Numbered from the stretch's first letter, positions 1 to 7,413 are shown. The stretch is 64,000 bases of DNA from Streptomyces marianii (GCF_005795905.1 NZ_VAWE01000001.1:4386001-4450000); one strand, 5' to 3'. The notes: generated by a model not told the origin, from the letters alone. Numbers and translations: made by a program.

Positions 1-792
1 CCAGTCGTCCACCGCAGTGAACGCGCCCTGTGGAAGCTGTACCTGGAGGATCCGCAATACGGCAGCCTCGGCTACGACGGCCACCACGGCTGGTCCCTCC
101 TCCAGGGTCGGTACACCCTGGCGGTGTTCTTCGAGTACGCGGCCACGCTCGGCCTCATCGACATCGCGTACGTCCCCCCGGTGGGCGCCCGCGACGACTA
201 CCAGGCCAACTGGGGTGCCGACTACCTCGACCAGCTCAGCCGCTACGACGGCCTGTCCGCACTGCGGCTCAATCCCCTGGGCGCCCACGCTGTCGGCCTC
301 ACGGACGACTACACGCCCGCCCAGGCCCCCGCATCGGCGGTCCCGACGGGCAGGGTCACCGTCCTGGCGAACTTCGACATCGTCGCCCTCGACGGGCTGC
401 CCTCCGCCGACACACTCCTCCTGGACGCCTTCTGCGACCGGAAAACCGACCGGGTCTGGACCCTCACCACCGCTTCTCTTCTGCACGCCATCGACCGCGG
501 GCACACCCCCGACGAGCTCCGCGGCTACCTGAACCAGGCCGCCTCGCACTCCGTGCCCCAGACCGTCACCACCCTGCTCGACGACACCGGCCGCCGCGTC
601 GGCCGGCTCCGCGATACAGGGCAGACCCATCTCATCGAGTGCGCGGACGGGGCACTGGCGGCCCTCGTCATCAGCGACCGCCGCCTGCGCCTGCTGTGTA
701 CCCGAATCGGCGAGCGCCACCTCGCGGTCTCCCCCGACCGTCTGCCGGCGTTCCGCAAGGCCGCCCTGGCCCTGGGCTACCCGCTGGCCTGA
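1..792 (+). CDS. C-terminal part of helicase-associated (Helicase_C_3 / XPB-Ssl2-like) protein, 5' end outside window
   Basis: The reading frame is open from the first base and ends at a TGA at 790-792, giving 263 visible residues; the true start lies upstream of the window. The segment from about residue 115 to the end (a run beginning RVTVLANFDIV, then a block reading LLHAIDRGHTPDELRGYL, then VPQTVTTLLDD, ending LRLLCTRIG) matches the pattern I know from the Helicase_C_3 domain of XPB/Ssl2-like bacterial helicase-associated proteins. No Walker motif is visible because the N-terminal part is missing, so it could be a helicase or a helicase-like accessory protein. It lies just outside the left boundary of the tRNA-Ser element, next to a scar that looks like another element's end, so it may belong to that neighbouring element or to the chromosome. 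The domain assignment is by pattern recognition. Confidence 0.6.
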   Translation, partial: PVVHRSERALWKLYLEDPQYGSLGYDGHHGWSLLQGRYTLAVFFEYAATLGLIDIAYVPPVGARDDYQANWGADYLDQLSRYDGLSALRLNPLGAHAVGLTDDYTPAQAPASAVPTGRVTVLANFDIVALDGLPSADTLLLDAFCDRKTDRVWTLTTASLLHAIDRGHTPDELRGYLNQAASHSVPQTVTTLLDDTGRRVGRLRDTGQTHLIECADGALAALVISDRRLRLLCTRIGERHLAVSPDRLPAFRKAALALGYPLA

Positions 793-910
793 TGGCACGA
801 GGGGAGCCGCCTCGGGGCATCTCGGGCCGGGGCCGGGGCGCACTCGATGCGTGACCTCTGAGGACCGGCAGAGGGCACGTTCGCCGTATGCCTGAAATGT
901 ATTGAATGTC

Positions 911-940
911 GGAAATGAATGAGACCAAAACCGAGACCAG
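911..940 (+). repeat. External copy of integrase arm-type repeat pair
   Basis: Two hexamers, TGAGAC at 920-925 and CGAGAC at 932-937, are spaced by 12 bp. The same pair with the same spacing occurs at 1155-1172 and at 17463-17480, the latter directly after the integrase gene. This copy lies outside the element, 68 bp left of the left att core, which is almost exactly where the integrase-proximal pair sits relative to the right core (67 bp). Confidence 0.6.
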
Positions 941-948
941 AGCACGCC

Positions 949-983
949 AGGGCGTCGGACCGCGATCAGCGGTCCGACGCCCT
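949..983. terminator. Strong hairpin left of the left att site
   Basis: A 15-bp perfect stem (AGGGCGTCGGACCGC at 949-963 pairing with 969-983) closes a 5-nt loop. It occupies the same place relative to the att core as the terminator after the integrase gene at 17488-17525, although the stem sequence differs. It is probably a bidirectional terminator left from an integrase-side element end. Confidence 0.6.
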
Positions 984-1004
984 GTTTCGCCTGTTCAGGC
1001 GGCT

Positions 1005-1052
1005 GCGGAGGATACGAGATTCGAACTCGTGAGGGGTTGCCCCCAACACGCT
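1005..1052 (-). repeat. att site, left copy: 3' half of tRNA-Ser
   Basis: These 48 bp are identical to 17547-17594, which is the 3' half (variable arm, T arm and acceptor) of the complete tRNA-Ser(GGA) gene, in the same orientation. Identity stops at 1053, where one base differs, and then fades. No 5' half of a tRNA is present here, so this is a truncated copy and not a gene. It marks the far end of the integrated element. Confidence 0.93.
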
Positions 1053-1123
1053 CTCCACATGTTCGTACGCCCGTCCGGCGGGGGTCGTACCCGTTCTGAC
1101 CTGTGGCGGAGTGGTCGGGCTGG

Positions 1124-1149
1124 CCCCGTCCGAACGTCCTCGGACGGGG
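1124..1149. repeat. Inverted repeat near left end of element
   Basis: A 10-bp perfect inverted repeat (CCCCGTCCGA at 1124-1133, TCGGACGGGG at 1140-1149) lies between the att core and the internal arm-type repeat. It could be a terminator for leftward genes or an accessory recombination site; the sequence does not decide. Confidence 0.45.
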
Positions 1150-1174
1150 GTGAATGAGACCAGAACTGAGACCA
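1146..1174 (+). repeat. Internal arm-type repeat pair, left end of element
   Basis: TGAGAC occurs at 1155-1160 and again at 1167-1172, with 12-bp spacing. This matches the pair directly downstream of the integrase at 17463-17480. It is likely an arm-type integrase or Xis binding site on the far side of the attachment core. Confidence 0.6.
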
Positions 1175-1213
1175 GGCGGGGGCGCGAGCCGGGCGCCCAC
1201 GCGCTCCACGCCG

Positions 1214-1870
1214 TCAGTCGGCGCTCAGAACCGTCGCCACCGCCTGGAACCACGCTCCGTACGAGAACGGCTCGGGCGGGTTGACCTCCATGCCGAGTTC
1301 CGCGGCGGCCAGGGCGTAGTCGCCCTCGTCCAGCGGGAGGGCGATCAGTTCGTGGAGCTCACCGACGAGGCGGGCGACGAGCTGGGGGTCGGTGGTGGCG
1401 GCGTAGTCCGCGACCGCCGCCTCGTGATCGGGGAACTCGTCGACGATGTCCTGCGAGAACCAGCCGCCCAGCAGCTGCGCGGTCTCCGGGAACCGTGCGT
1501 GCCACTCCCAGTGCGTCTGCGGGTTCGCCGGCGGCGGCACCTCGCCGTCCTCGATGCTCTGCTTGAGGTGGTCGGCGAGCAGGAGCAGCCAGTCGCCGAT
1601 CGCGGACTGGGGGATCCCCACGTCGGGGACGGCGTAGAACTCGCCGAGGTCGATCCGCAGGCGCCCTGGGGGGTTGCGGCCGTACTCGCGCAGCTGGCGC
1701 TCCGCCTCCGCGATGGCCCAGGGGCGGGTGTGCCAGGTGTGGCGCAGATAGGCGTCCAGCGCGCGGCTGCGCTGCTCCGCTGTGTCGTCGGCGCTCTGGC
1801 CGAGGTAGGCGCGCAGCACCTGATCGAGCTCTCCGTAGCGCCGGTCGTGTTCGAGGGGCTTCATGGACAC
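1214..1870 (-). CDS. CdiI_2-like immunity protein
   Basis: The 218-residue protein has no signal peptide or membrane segment and is probably cytoplasmic. Its centre and C-terminus (LLGGWFSQDIVDEF, then DPQLVARLVGELHEL, then a YALAAAELGMEVNPP block) resemble the CdiI_2 family of contact-dependent inhibition immunity proteins. It directly follows a short ORF encoding half of an RNase A-like toxin domain, which is the usual order of an orphan toxin-immunity cassette. The GTG start at 1868-1870 has a GAGG about nine bases upstream; an in-frame ATG two codons later is possible. It is the last gene of a leftward cluster that begins with two WXG100 genes at 5318. Its expected role is to bind and neutralise a cognate toxin; which toxin is an inference from gene order. 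Confidence 0.65.
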   Translation of the reverse strand: MSMKPLEHDRRYGELDQVLRAYLGQSADDTAEQRSRALDAYLRHTWHTRPWAIAEAERQLREYGRNPPGRLRIDLGEFYAVPDVGIPQSAIGDWLLLLADHLKQSIEDGEVPPPANPQTHWEWHARFPETAQLLGGWFSQDIVDEFPDHEAAVADYAATTDPQLVARLVGELHELIALPLDEGDYALAAAELGMEVNPPEPFSYGAWFQAVATVLSAD

Positions 1871-1882
1871 GGTCGGTTGCCT

Positions 1883-2182
1883 CTACGGGTAGAACGGGAC
1901 GGTGGTCAGGACGACGAATCCGTGCGGGCTGGCGGGCTCGCGGCGCAGGATGACCCGGGCGGCGCGGACGTCGACGGGTTCCTGTCCGGCGAGCAGCATC
2001 GCCTCGAGCTGCACCCGGCCGACGGGCTCCTCACGGGATGGCCAGGCGGCCTCGATGGTGAGGCGGGCCCGCGTTCCCTGGGCGAGCCAGCGGTGGATGA
2101 CCTGCTCATTGGCGGTCACCACCTGCTGCGTGGCCCACTGGGCGGTCTCCCGGTTGGGGTAGGTGGCGGATCGGGTCAGCAT
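1883..2182 (-). CDS. Orphan C-terminal half of RNase A-like (CdiA-CT) toxin domain
   Basis: The 99 residues (SATYPNRETAQWATQQVV near the N-terminus, IHRWLAQGT, ending VVLTTVPFYP) align by eye with the last part of the bacterial RNase A-like toxin domain. The same part is present in the full-length toxin encoded at 2806-4479 (SAFPNYQRAQELTQHNL, ending FTVMTSMPSK). The first half of the domain, with the GHT and HVGKTD motifs that should hold catalytic residues, is absent. The gene has its own ATG at 2180-2182 with an AGAGGA-type ribosome-binding site, so it may be translated. It is best read as an orphan toxin cassette remnant paired with the immunity gene at 1214-1870. It is probably not an active nuclease as it stands. 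Confidence 0.6.
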   Translation of the reverse strand: MLTRSATYPNRETAQWATQQVVTANEQVIHRWLAQGTRARLTIEAAWPSREEPVGRVQLEAMLLAGQEPVDVRAARVILRREPASPHGFVVLTTVPFYP

Positions 2183-2201
2183 GGATTCATCCTCTCAGGG
2201 C

Positions 2202-2789
2202 TCAGATGTCGCCGAATGCCCAGAACAGCCCGACCTCGGTGTCGGAGACGACGACCAGGCCGCAGTCCTCCCCGTAGAAGGTCATCGGCGTCCAGCCCGG
2301 GGAACTCCCCCGGAAGTCCAGCGTGCCGTCGTGCGGGCCCGTGCTGACGTTGGTGTGGCAGGTGAACGTGTCCCCGTAGCGGGCGAGGACGGTGCGGGCC
2401 ATCTTCTGCAGCTCCTCGAAGCTCTCGGTGAACCGTTCGAGGTTCCGCAGGGTGCAGCCGTCGTCGGTGAGTGCGAGCAGGAGGTTCTCGGCGCTCGCAC
2501 GGTCGATCTCCCAGAGCCGCTCCCCGACGTCGGCCGGGGTGATCGGACGGAGGGGATCGGCCTTGAAGGGCGGGCGGAAGGGATAGGCGGGCCGTTCCTC
2601 CCGACCGGGGTCGTCCGCGTCGTCGTCGAGCCCGGCCCAACCGCGGGGGTCGGGGACGGCGCGTTCCATGACGGCGACCACGTCGATCCGCCAGTCCTCG
2701 TGCGTGCGCGGACCGGTGGCGGTGTACCCGTACGCGTCTTCGTACAGGTGACGTACCGCCGCTTCCCAGGACGCCTGGTCGATGGACAT
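2202..2789 (-). CDS. Putative immunity protein for RNase A-like toxin
   Basis: This 195-residue acidic protein lacks a signal peptide and membrane segments. I do not recognise its family with certainty. It starts 16 bp after the stop of the RNase A-like toxin gene (2806-4479), on the same strand, which is the standard place for a dedicated immunity gene in polymorphic-toxin loci. The ATG is at 2787-2789. The C-terminal stretch (CGLVVVSDTEVGLFWAFGDI) is strongly beta-prone and hydrophobic. Immunity function is inferred from position only; it could instead be a generic SMI1-type or hypothetical partner. Confidence 0.5.
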   Translation of the reverse strand: MSIDQASWEAAVRHLYEDAYGYTATGPRTHEDWRIDVVAVMERAVPDPRGWAGLDDDADDPGREERPAYPFRPPFKADPLRPITPADVGERLWEIDRASAENLLLALTDDGCTLRNLERFTESFEELQKMARTVLARYGDTFTCHTNVSTGPHDGTLDFRGSSPGWTPMTFYGEDCGLVVVSDTEVGLFWAFGDI

Positions 2790-2805
2790 CTTCGAAGGGC
2801 CTTTC

Positions 2806-4479
2806 TCACTTGCTGGGCATGGACGTCATGACGGTGAACGGAGGGTTGCGGCTGCTGTCGTACTTGATCCTTGTGTCGATGCCCTTCACATCCTGCGCCT
2901 CGGCCCTGATACCGCCGGTCTTGTATCCGGACAGCGGATCCTTCAGGTCGGTCGGCTGCTTGCTCACGCTGCGGCCGCTGACCTCACCATTGGGCGCCGT
3001 CCCCTTGAGGTCCTTCACGTCACCTTCACCCGGTGGCGGTGGGCCCTTGATCCAGGCCTCGATCACCGCGGCGTTCTCGTTGAGGTTGTGTTGGGTGAGT
3101 TCCTGCGCCCGCTGGTAGTTCGGGAAGGCCGAGGAGGCGCTCGGCTTCGGTTTGCCGAACGGCCAGGCCTGGGTCGGGCCGTTCGCCTGCTGGTCGCGCA
3201 GGCGCTGCGCTAGCTGCTCGTCCGTCTTGCCCACGTGCTTGTCCAGCGTGTGGCCGTCCGCCATGTACTCGTTGGCGGCCAGGTCCAGCGTGTACTTGCC
3301 GGTGACCGAGTCGATCTTCAGCCAGGTCTGCGAGGTGCTCTTGAAGTCCTCCAGGGACCGCGCGCCGAAGCCGTGGGCGCGGGCGACACCGGCCTCGAAC
3401 TTCGGGGCGCTCCGGTGCGCTTCGTCCAGGACGTCCTTGAGCGCTTCCATGCGCGTGGTGAGGCCGTCCACGATGCCGGTGTACTTGTCCACGATCCGGT
3501 TGAGCTTGGCCTTGTCCAGCTTCAGGACCGTGTTGACGTCGAACTTCAGGAGGAGACCGGTGGCCCCGCCGATCCCGCTGGCCACGCTGGTGACCGCGCC
3601 GGCGATTGACTTGAGGCTGGGCTTGTCCTTGGCCTTCTCCAGGTCGTCGAGGATGCTCGTGGCGGCCTCCTTCATCGCCCGCTTGAGCTCTTCGAAGACG
3701 TCGTGGTTCAGCTCGACGGCGGCTTCCGCGTACTCGCGCAGGCAGTCGCTGATCTTGATCGCCACGGTGTTCAGGACGGTCATCACCGGCTGACTGCCCG
3801 TGGCCGCCTGCGCCCCGTACGGACCCGTGGTGTGCGCCCACTGGACGCCGTGCCGGGTCTGGCCCCATGCCGTACCACCCCACAGCGCACTGCAGAACGT
3901 GCGCATGGCGTTCTCCCAGTCGGCCTTCTGGTGGTTGGTGATGGTGGCGATGATCATCGTCAGCTCGGCCGCCGTGTTGCTCGGGACGACCGAGGCGTTC
4001 ATCCAGCTGTGGCAGTGCGAGTTGAGGTAGTGCTGCTGCGGGAAGGGGTGTACGTCCGCCACCTTGCCGACCCGGAAGACGTGCTTCGCGACGGGCTGAA
4101 GGACGTCCCGGACGATCTCCGGTATGCCCTCCATCGCACCGCGGATCAGGTCATCTCCGCCGTCGTCGTCACCCCACTTGATGTCGGGGACGCTGGCGAA
4201 CCTGGGGTCCTTGTCGATGACCGTCGGCAGCGGGCGCTGCTCCGGGGCCTGTCCGGGCTTGGGGTGGGCCGCCGCATCGGCCTTGGTGTAGGCGTTGGCG
4301 GTCTCCGTGAATCCAACGGCGACACCGCCGATGCTGACCACGCTCTTGCCCAGCACCTCCAGCCAGCGGTTGCCGATCTTCTTGTAGGCCTTGGCGAAAG
4401 CCTCGGCGCTCGTGCCCGCCCCGCCGGCGTCCGGGTACTTCTGCAGCTCCTGCAGGAGCGTGTTCGCACCGCGCATCAT
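2806..4479 (-). CDS. ESX/WXG-type polymorphic toxin with C-terminal RNase A-like domain
   Basis: The 557-residue frame carries an N-terminal helical region (about residues 1-330; WXG/ESX-substrate-like) and a C-terminal toxin domain. The toxin domain contains GHTLDKHVGKTDEQLAQRL around residues 410-430 and ends PPFTVMTSMPSK, which matches the CdiA-CT RNase A-like family (RNAse_A_bac). The expected action is cleavage of RNA in target cells after export. No signal peptide is seen, consistent with type VII export together with the two WXG100 proteins encoded immediately upstream. A putative immunity gene follows after 16 bp. The in-frame ATG at 4477-4479 is probably not the original start: an earlier ATG at 4598-4600 overlaps the upstream stop, but a G-run indel separates it from this frame (see 4480-4600). 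The toxin is therefore either truncated or silenced, or switched by slippage. Confidence 0.65.
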   Translation of the reverse strand: MMRGANTLLQELQKYPDAGGAGTSAEAFAKAYKKIGNRWLEVLGKSVVSIGGVAVGFTETANAYTKADAAAHPKPGQAPEQRPLPTVIDKDPRFASVPDIKWGDDDGGDDLIRGAMEGIPEIVRDVLQPVAKHVFRVGKVADVHPFPQQHYLNSHCHSWMNASVVPSNTAAELTMIIATITNHQKADWENAMRTFCSALWGGTAWGQTRHGVQWAHTTGPYGAQAATGSQPVMTVLNTVAIKISDCLREYAEAAVELNHDVFEELKRAMKEAATSILDDLEKAKDKPSLKSIAGAVTSVASGIGGATGLLLKFDVNTVLKLDKAKLNRIVDKYTGIVDGLTTRMEALKDVLDEAHRSAPKFEAGVARAHGFGARSLEDFKSTSQTWLKIDSVTGKYTLDLAANEYMADGHTLDKHVGKTDEQLAQRLRDQQANGPTQAWPFGKPKPSASSAFPNYQRAQELTQHNLNENAAVIEAWIKGPPPPGEGDVKDLKGTAPNGEVSGRSVSKQPTDLKDPLSGYKTGGIRAEAQDVKGIDTRIKYDSSRNPPFTVMTSMPSK

Positions 4480-4600
4480 GGGGTCCTGCTCCTTGGCGAT
4501 CCGGCCCGAGACGCTCCAGAGCTGCGGCGGCTTGACGTCGATGTTGCCGCCCCCCGGCGGGCGGCTGCGCCGGGCCGGGGCCCGGGGTGGGTCCGGCCAT
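4480..4600 (-). pseudogene. Frameshifted N-terminus of the RNase A-like toxin gene
   Basis: ATG at 4598-4600 overlaps the TGA of the upstream WXG100 gene (TGATG), an arrangement typical of translational coupling. It opens a frame beginning MAGPTPGPGPAQPPAGG. At a run of six G on the coding strand (4550-4555) that frame leaves the toxin frame. With one G fewer it would continue GGNIDVKPPQLWSVSG and run straight into the downstream toxin. The lesion is a single-base length change in a homopolymer, so sequencing error, inactivation and slippage-based variation all remain possible. Confidence 0.65.
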
Positions 4601-4905
4601 CAGGCACCGCCTCCCCAGCCCTGGAGCACGGACTTGTTCGCCGCGGCGTAGTTGAGGTGGCCCTTGACCACGACCTCATGGAGCCAGGCCTGCGCGGCCC
4701 TGAGGTCCTGGGCCGAGCGGTCCCACTTGTCCAGCTCGTCGATGAAGGCCTCCCGGGCCTCGCCGTCCCAGCTCAGAACGGCCTTCTTGGCGCGCTCGTA
4801 GAGCAGGTCCAGCTTCTCGTTGAGGGCCTTGAGGATCTCCTCCAGGGCTCCCGACAGGCGCTGCAGGGTGGCGAAATCGACGGTTATCCGGTCGTCGTCC
4901 GACAT
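4600..4905 (-). CDS. WXG100-family protein (second of pair)
   Basis: This 101-residue all-helical protein carries a central W-D-G turn (SWDGEAREAF, about residues 45-54) in the position of the W-x-G motif of ESAT-6-like proteins. It has no signal peptide, as usual for type VII/ESX substrates. It follows another WXG100 gene by 23 bp and overlaps the ATG of the toxin gene (TGATG), so the three are probably one operon and coupled in translation. Its likely role is as a helical partner or targeting factor for export of the downstream RNase A-like toxin. No ESX secretion ATPase gene is present in the window, so an ESX machine would have to be encoded elsewhere. Confidence 0.7.
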   Translation of the reverse strand: MSDDDRITVDFATLQRLSGALEEILKALNEKLDLLYERAKKAVLSWDGEAREAFIDELDKWDRSAQDLRAAQAWLHEVVVKGHLNYAAANKSVLQGWGGGA

Positions 4906-4928
4906 GGGGTTGTTGTTCCTCGCTGCTC

Positions 4929-5318
4929 TCAGATGCCCTGCAGGCGGCTGTGCGGAGCCGCCGGAGCCTGGTCGGGCACGGTCAACGCCTCGGCGGACGC
5001 GCCCACGTCCTCCTGGCTCTGTACGCGCTTGAACGCGGCCAGGATCTCCAGTTCCTGGGCCGTGAAGCCGTCACGGGAGGCCCGGGTGGCCTGTTCGAGG
5101 AGGGAGAGCACCTGCCGGATCCGCACGGCGTCCTCGGCGGCGCCCCGGTGCAGGGCGCGGTACGCCGCGGCCGTGGGCCCCTGCCAGCCCGCCGCGATAC
5201 TGTCGACCACCCGGTCCATGTCGCGGATCTGACGCTCCAGATGACCCTGCATCTGATCGAGGTCGTCCGCGAGCTTCGTGAGGTTGTCCTCCGAAACATT
5301 GAGATCGCCGTCCGTCAT
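4929..5318 (-). CDS. WXG100-family protein (first of pair)
   Basis: The protein has 129 residues from the ATG at 5316-5318, which is preceded by a GAGGGGG ribosome-binding site; upstream in-frame starts lack one. The helical N-terminal hundred residues include SIAAGWQGPTAAAYRAL, with the W-x-G turn near residue 43, and a heptad-rich LEQATRASRDGF segment follows. It is the first gene of the leftward toxin operon, so a promoter should lie between 5319 and about 5400. It pairs naturally with the 101-residue WXG100 protein encoded next; such pairs form helical heterodimers in ESX systems. Confidence 0.7.
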   Translation of the reverse strand: MTDGDLNVSEDNLTKLADDLDQMQGHLERQIRDMDRVVDSIAAGWQGPTAAAYRALHRGAAEDAVRIRQVLSLLEQATRASRDGFTAQELEILAAFKRVQSQEDVGASAEALTVPDQAPAAPHSRLQGI

Positions 5319-5454
5319 GTCCACCCCCTCTTCGGCGCCGCCGCACCACATACGTACGTACGCCTAGGAGTTTCGCAGGTCAGCAAGGCGGTCACATGAG
5401 TGCGCGCACTCATGTTCCAGCTCTTTCCCCGGACACCTCGCCCCCGTGCGTTCT

Positions 5455-5569
5455 TCGCGCCACTCGTCTCCACCCTGAGGACCATCCCGCCCTCTCCGAC
5501 CGCCTCGGGGATGCCGCCCCGGGACGAGTCGATCGTGGGGACGCCGGGGAGCCCGGCTTCCACGATCAA
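5455..5569 (-). pseudogene. Remnant of a glycosyltransferase-like gene
   Basis: A short minus-strand stretch reads VEAGLPGVPTIDSSRGGIPE followed by AVGEGGMVL. This is the nucleotide-sugar-binding signature of GT4-type glycosyltransferases (E...GVP.I....GG.PE.VG..G). Nothing before or after it continues the fold, so it is a fragment of a lost gene. The assignment rests on this single motif. Confidence 0.4.
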
Positions 5570-5579
5570 CGGGCCCTAA

Positions 5580-5770
5580 TCAACCCGATCTGGCCAGCGA
5601 CTTCCGGACTGCTTCGGTCAGCAAAGCCGCGCGCGCATCGTCCGCGCCGCTGACGATGTGGTTCATGACGTAGCCGAAGGCGATGCCTGTGCGGGGTCGG
5701 CGAAGCCGAGCGAGCCACCGCGGCCGGTGTGGCCGAAGGCATTCGGGCCGGTCATGAGTGAACCGCCCCT
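5580..5770 (-). pseudogene. Remnant of a serine hydrolase / beta-lactamase-class-C-like gene
   Basis: On the minus strand the frame reads MTGPNAFGHTGRGGSLGFADP and then, after a one-base shift, TGIAFGYVMNHIV, ending KSLARSG and a TGA whose complement is at 5580-5582. HTG-x-GGS-x-GFADP...GIAFGYVMN is the C-terminal signature of class C beta-lactamase-like esterases. Only about 60 residues remain and the frameshift lies in the middle, so this is a relic. Confidence 0.6.
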
Positions 5771-6759
5771 GGTTCCGTAGAGAGCTCAGACTGTGGTTGT
5801 GACCTGGGGTTTCGTGAGTTCCGTGTAGGTCGTGCCGTCGACGCCTACCAAGCCTCGGTCACATCGTTCATCGAGGCAGCCCGGAACGCTTCTCGGCCGG
5901 CGTCCAAGCCTGCACCCCGTAACCAGACGGACGTTCGGCAGGGTCGTCGCGGGCGCTGGGAACGGACTTGTTGTCGTGCTGCTGCAGGTCGGCGAGGGCT
6001 GACGGGAACGACTGGCAGCATGACCACCGCTTTGTAAGCCTGGCGACGATTATCAGTGCGTCTCCGCAGACCACGACGCATGTACCAGTGCGGCGGCTTC
6101 TGGCAGTTCGCCAGGCTGTCGGTCATTCTCATTGCCCGTGGATGCCCCCTAGTTCTGGCAGGGATCTGGCACGCTCCGTGCGCCGGTGTCCTCGTGCGCA
6201 CCACACAGACTCAACGCACGGTCTTGCGTGTTGTGCTCGGCGCTTCGGTGCCCATCAGGGGGAGGCGGTATCCGTGAGGTCAGCCAGCGGGTGGGCACGT
6301 GCAATCTTCTGCGTTGCTGACGAGTTGGTGGACATGATCCTCGGTCGATCCGCCAGGACTTTAGATATGGCATGCCGCGTTCGACGAGTGCGCGGGGGAT
6401 AGCAGCACCCGGTTGACCGTTAACCGAGTCGCGGATAGTTCGCCGCCAGACCATCGTCTGCGTCCGGGATCGCGCGAACGGGAGGGGGGCACGCCGACGC
6501 GATAGGTAAATCCGACCGTTAGGTATTGGTCAACCTTCAGCACTGAAGGCGACGGATGACTGAGGTGTCGGATTGGATGGCTTTATCGAGATTATCGCCT
6601 TAAGGTAGGCGGCGAGAAATGTTGAAATGTCCAGATGGTGACACAAGGGTCGATCAAGGGAGTCTTGAGCCAGGAGGCTCGATTTACCTTTGCCGGCGGG
6701 TGTGGATCTATGAAGGATCTCCCCCGTTCCCAACAAGGGGAATCAGGGGAGGGAATCTC
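5771..6759. other. Region without a recognisable gene
   Basis: About 1 kb with no coherent reading frame in any of the six phases, no codon bias typical of Streptomyces, and somewhat lower GC toward the right. It looks like eroded insertion debris between the toxin locus and the bacteriocin gene. The part after about 6480 may hold the promoter of the bacteriocin gene at 6760; no confident -10/-35 is named. Confidence 0.5.
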
Positions 6760-7245
6760 GTGAAGATTGCCGGAAGATCCGTCGCTTTCGCCATCGTGGG
6801 GGCAGCCATTGCGGGTGTAGGCCTCGCGGCGCCAGCCGCCGCGGACGCGTCTACAACCGCCAGCGCCTCCGGAGCCATCGTAACCGTTCACCACCGCGGG
6901 GACGGCACCCAGCCTCCTGCAGATCTGGGCAACCCCTCTGAATGGGGTGTGGTGACGTTCAAGATGGACGCTTCGGCGGATTCCGTTGGTGCGCTGTCGG
7001 AGGCGTGCGTCAACCCGTCCAGCGGTGGCACCTGGTGTTACGGCTGGTACACAACAGAGGTCAGCCCCGGGGTATTCAATAAGCGCTGCTACTCGAATTA
7101 TTACCACCTGACGAAGGGGCACTCGTCCACGGTGAAGATCGCGGGCGGTACACATCGCGCTTGGGCTGCAGCCCGCAGCACCTCTCAGGCGAGCCTCACT
7201 GGGGGGCACGGATACACCTGCTACACCTACTACAGCGTCGACTAG
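6760..7245 (+). CDS. Lactococcin 972-like bacteriocin precursor
   Basis: The protein has 161 residues from the GTG at 6760-6762, which follows a GGGGAGGG ribosome-binding site; longer in-frame starts lack one. Residues 1 to about 30 form a classical Sec signal peptide (positive VKIAGR, hydrophobic core, then AAPAAADA). The mature part contains GGTWCYGWYTT, RCYSNYYH, K-x-HSSTV and a final tyrosine-rich YTCYTYYSVD, in the spacing I know from lactococcin 972 (G-T-W..G, YSNY.H, K.HS.TV, aromatic C-terminus). That family is exported and inhibits septum formation by binding lipid II. Four cysteines in the mature part may form disulfides, unlike lactococcin 972 itself. It is followed by a hairpin and a membrane-protein gene. 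Confidence 0.75.
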   Translation: MKIAGRSVAFAIVGAAIAGVGLAAPAAADASTTASASGAIVTVHHRGDGTQPPADLGNPSEWGVVTFKMDASADSVGALSEACVNPSSGGTWCYGWYTTEVSPGVFNKRCYSNYYHLTKGHSSTVKIAGGTHRAWAAARSTSQASLTGGHGYTCYTYYSVD

Positions 7246-7301
7246 GTTCTGGCTGCCGAACCGAGCGGTGGATCCTCGGAAGGTGAGATAGGTTGGTGAG
7301 T

Positions 7302-7341
7302 CGTTCTTGGGCTGTTCGGCGGCCCGCACAGCCCAAGAACG
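7302..7341. terminator. Hairpin after bacteriocin gene
   Basis: A 14-bp perfect stem (CGTTCTTGGGCTGT at 7302-7315 with 7328-7341) and a 12-nt loop lie 56 bp after the bacteriocin stop. There is no T-run, which is common for Streptomyces terminators. It separates the bacteriocin gene from the membrane-protein gene, so the latter may depend on read-through or its own promoter. Confidence 0.6.
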
Positions 7342-7413
7342 GCACCACCTTCAACTCGGACTTTCGTCACTGAACGGGGAAGAGACATCATACGCTTTAC
7401 GTGTGCTCGCGTT

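Noticed and set aside
1005..1062. Second tRNA-Ser gene
   Set aside because: Only the 3' half is present; no D arm or 5' acceptor can be found, so it is an att copy.
5778..6600. Transposase gene remnant
   Set aside because: Short frames on both strands were read, but no DDE motif, HTH or terminal inverted repeats could be identified.
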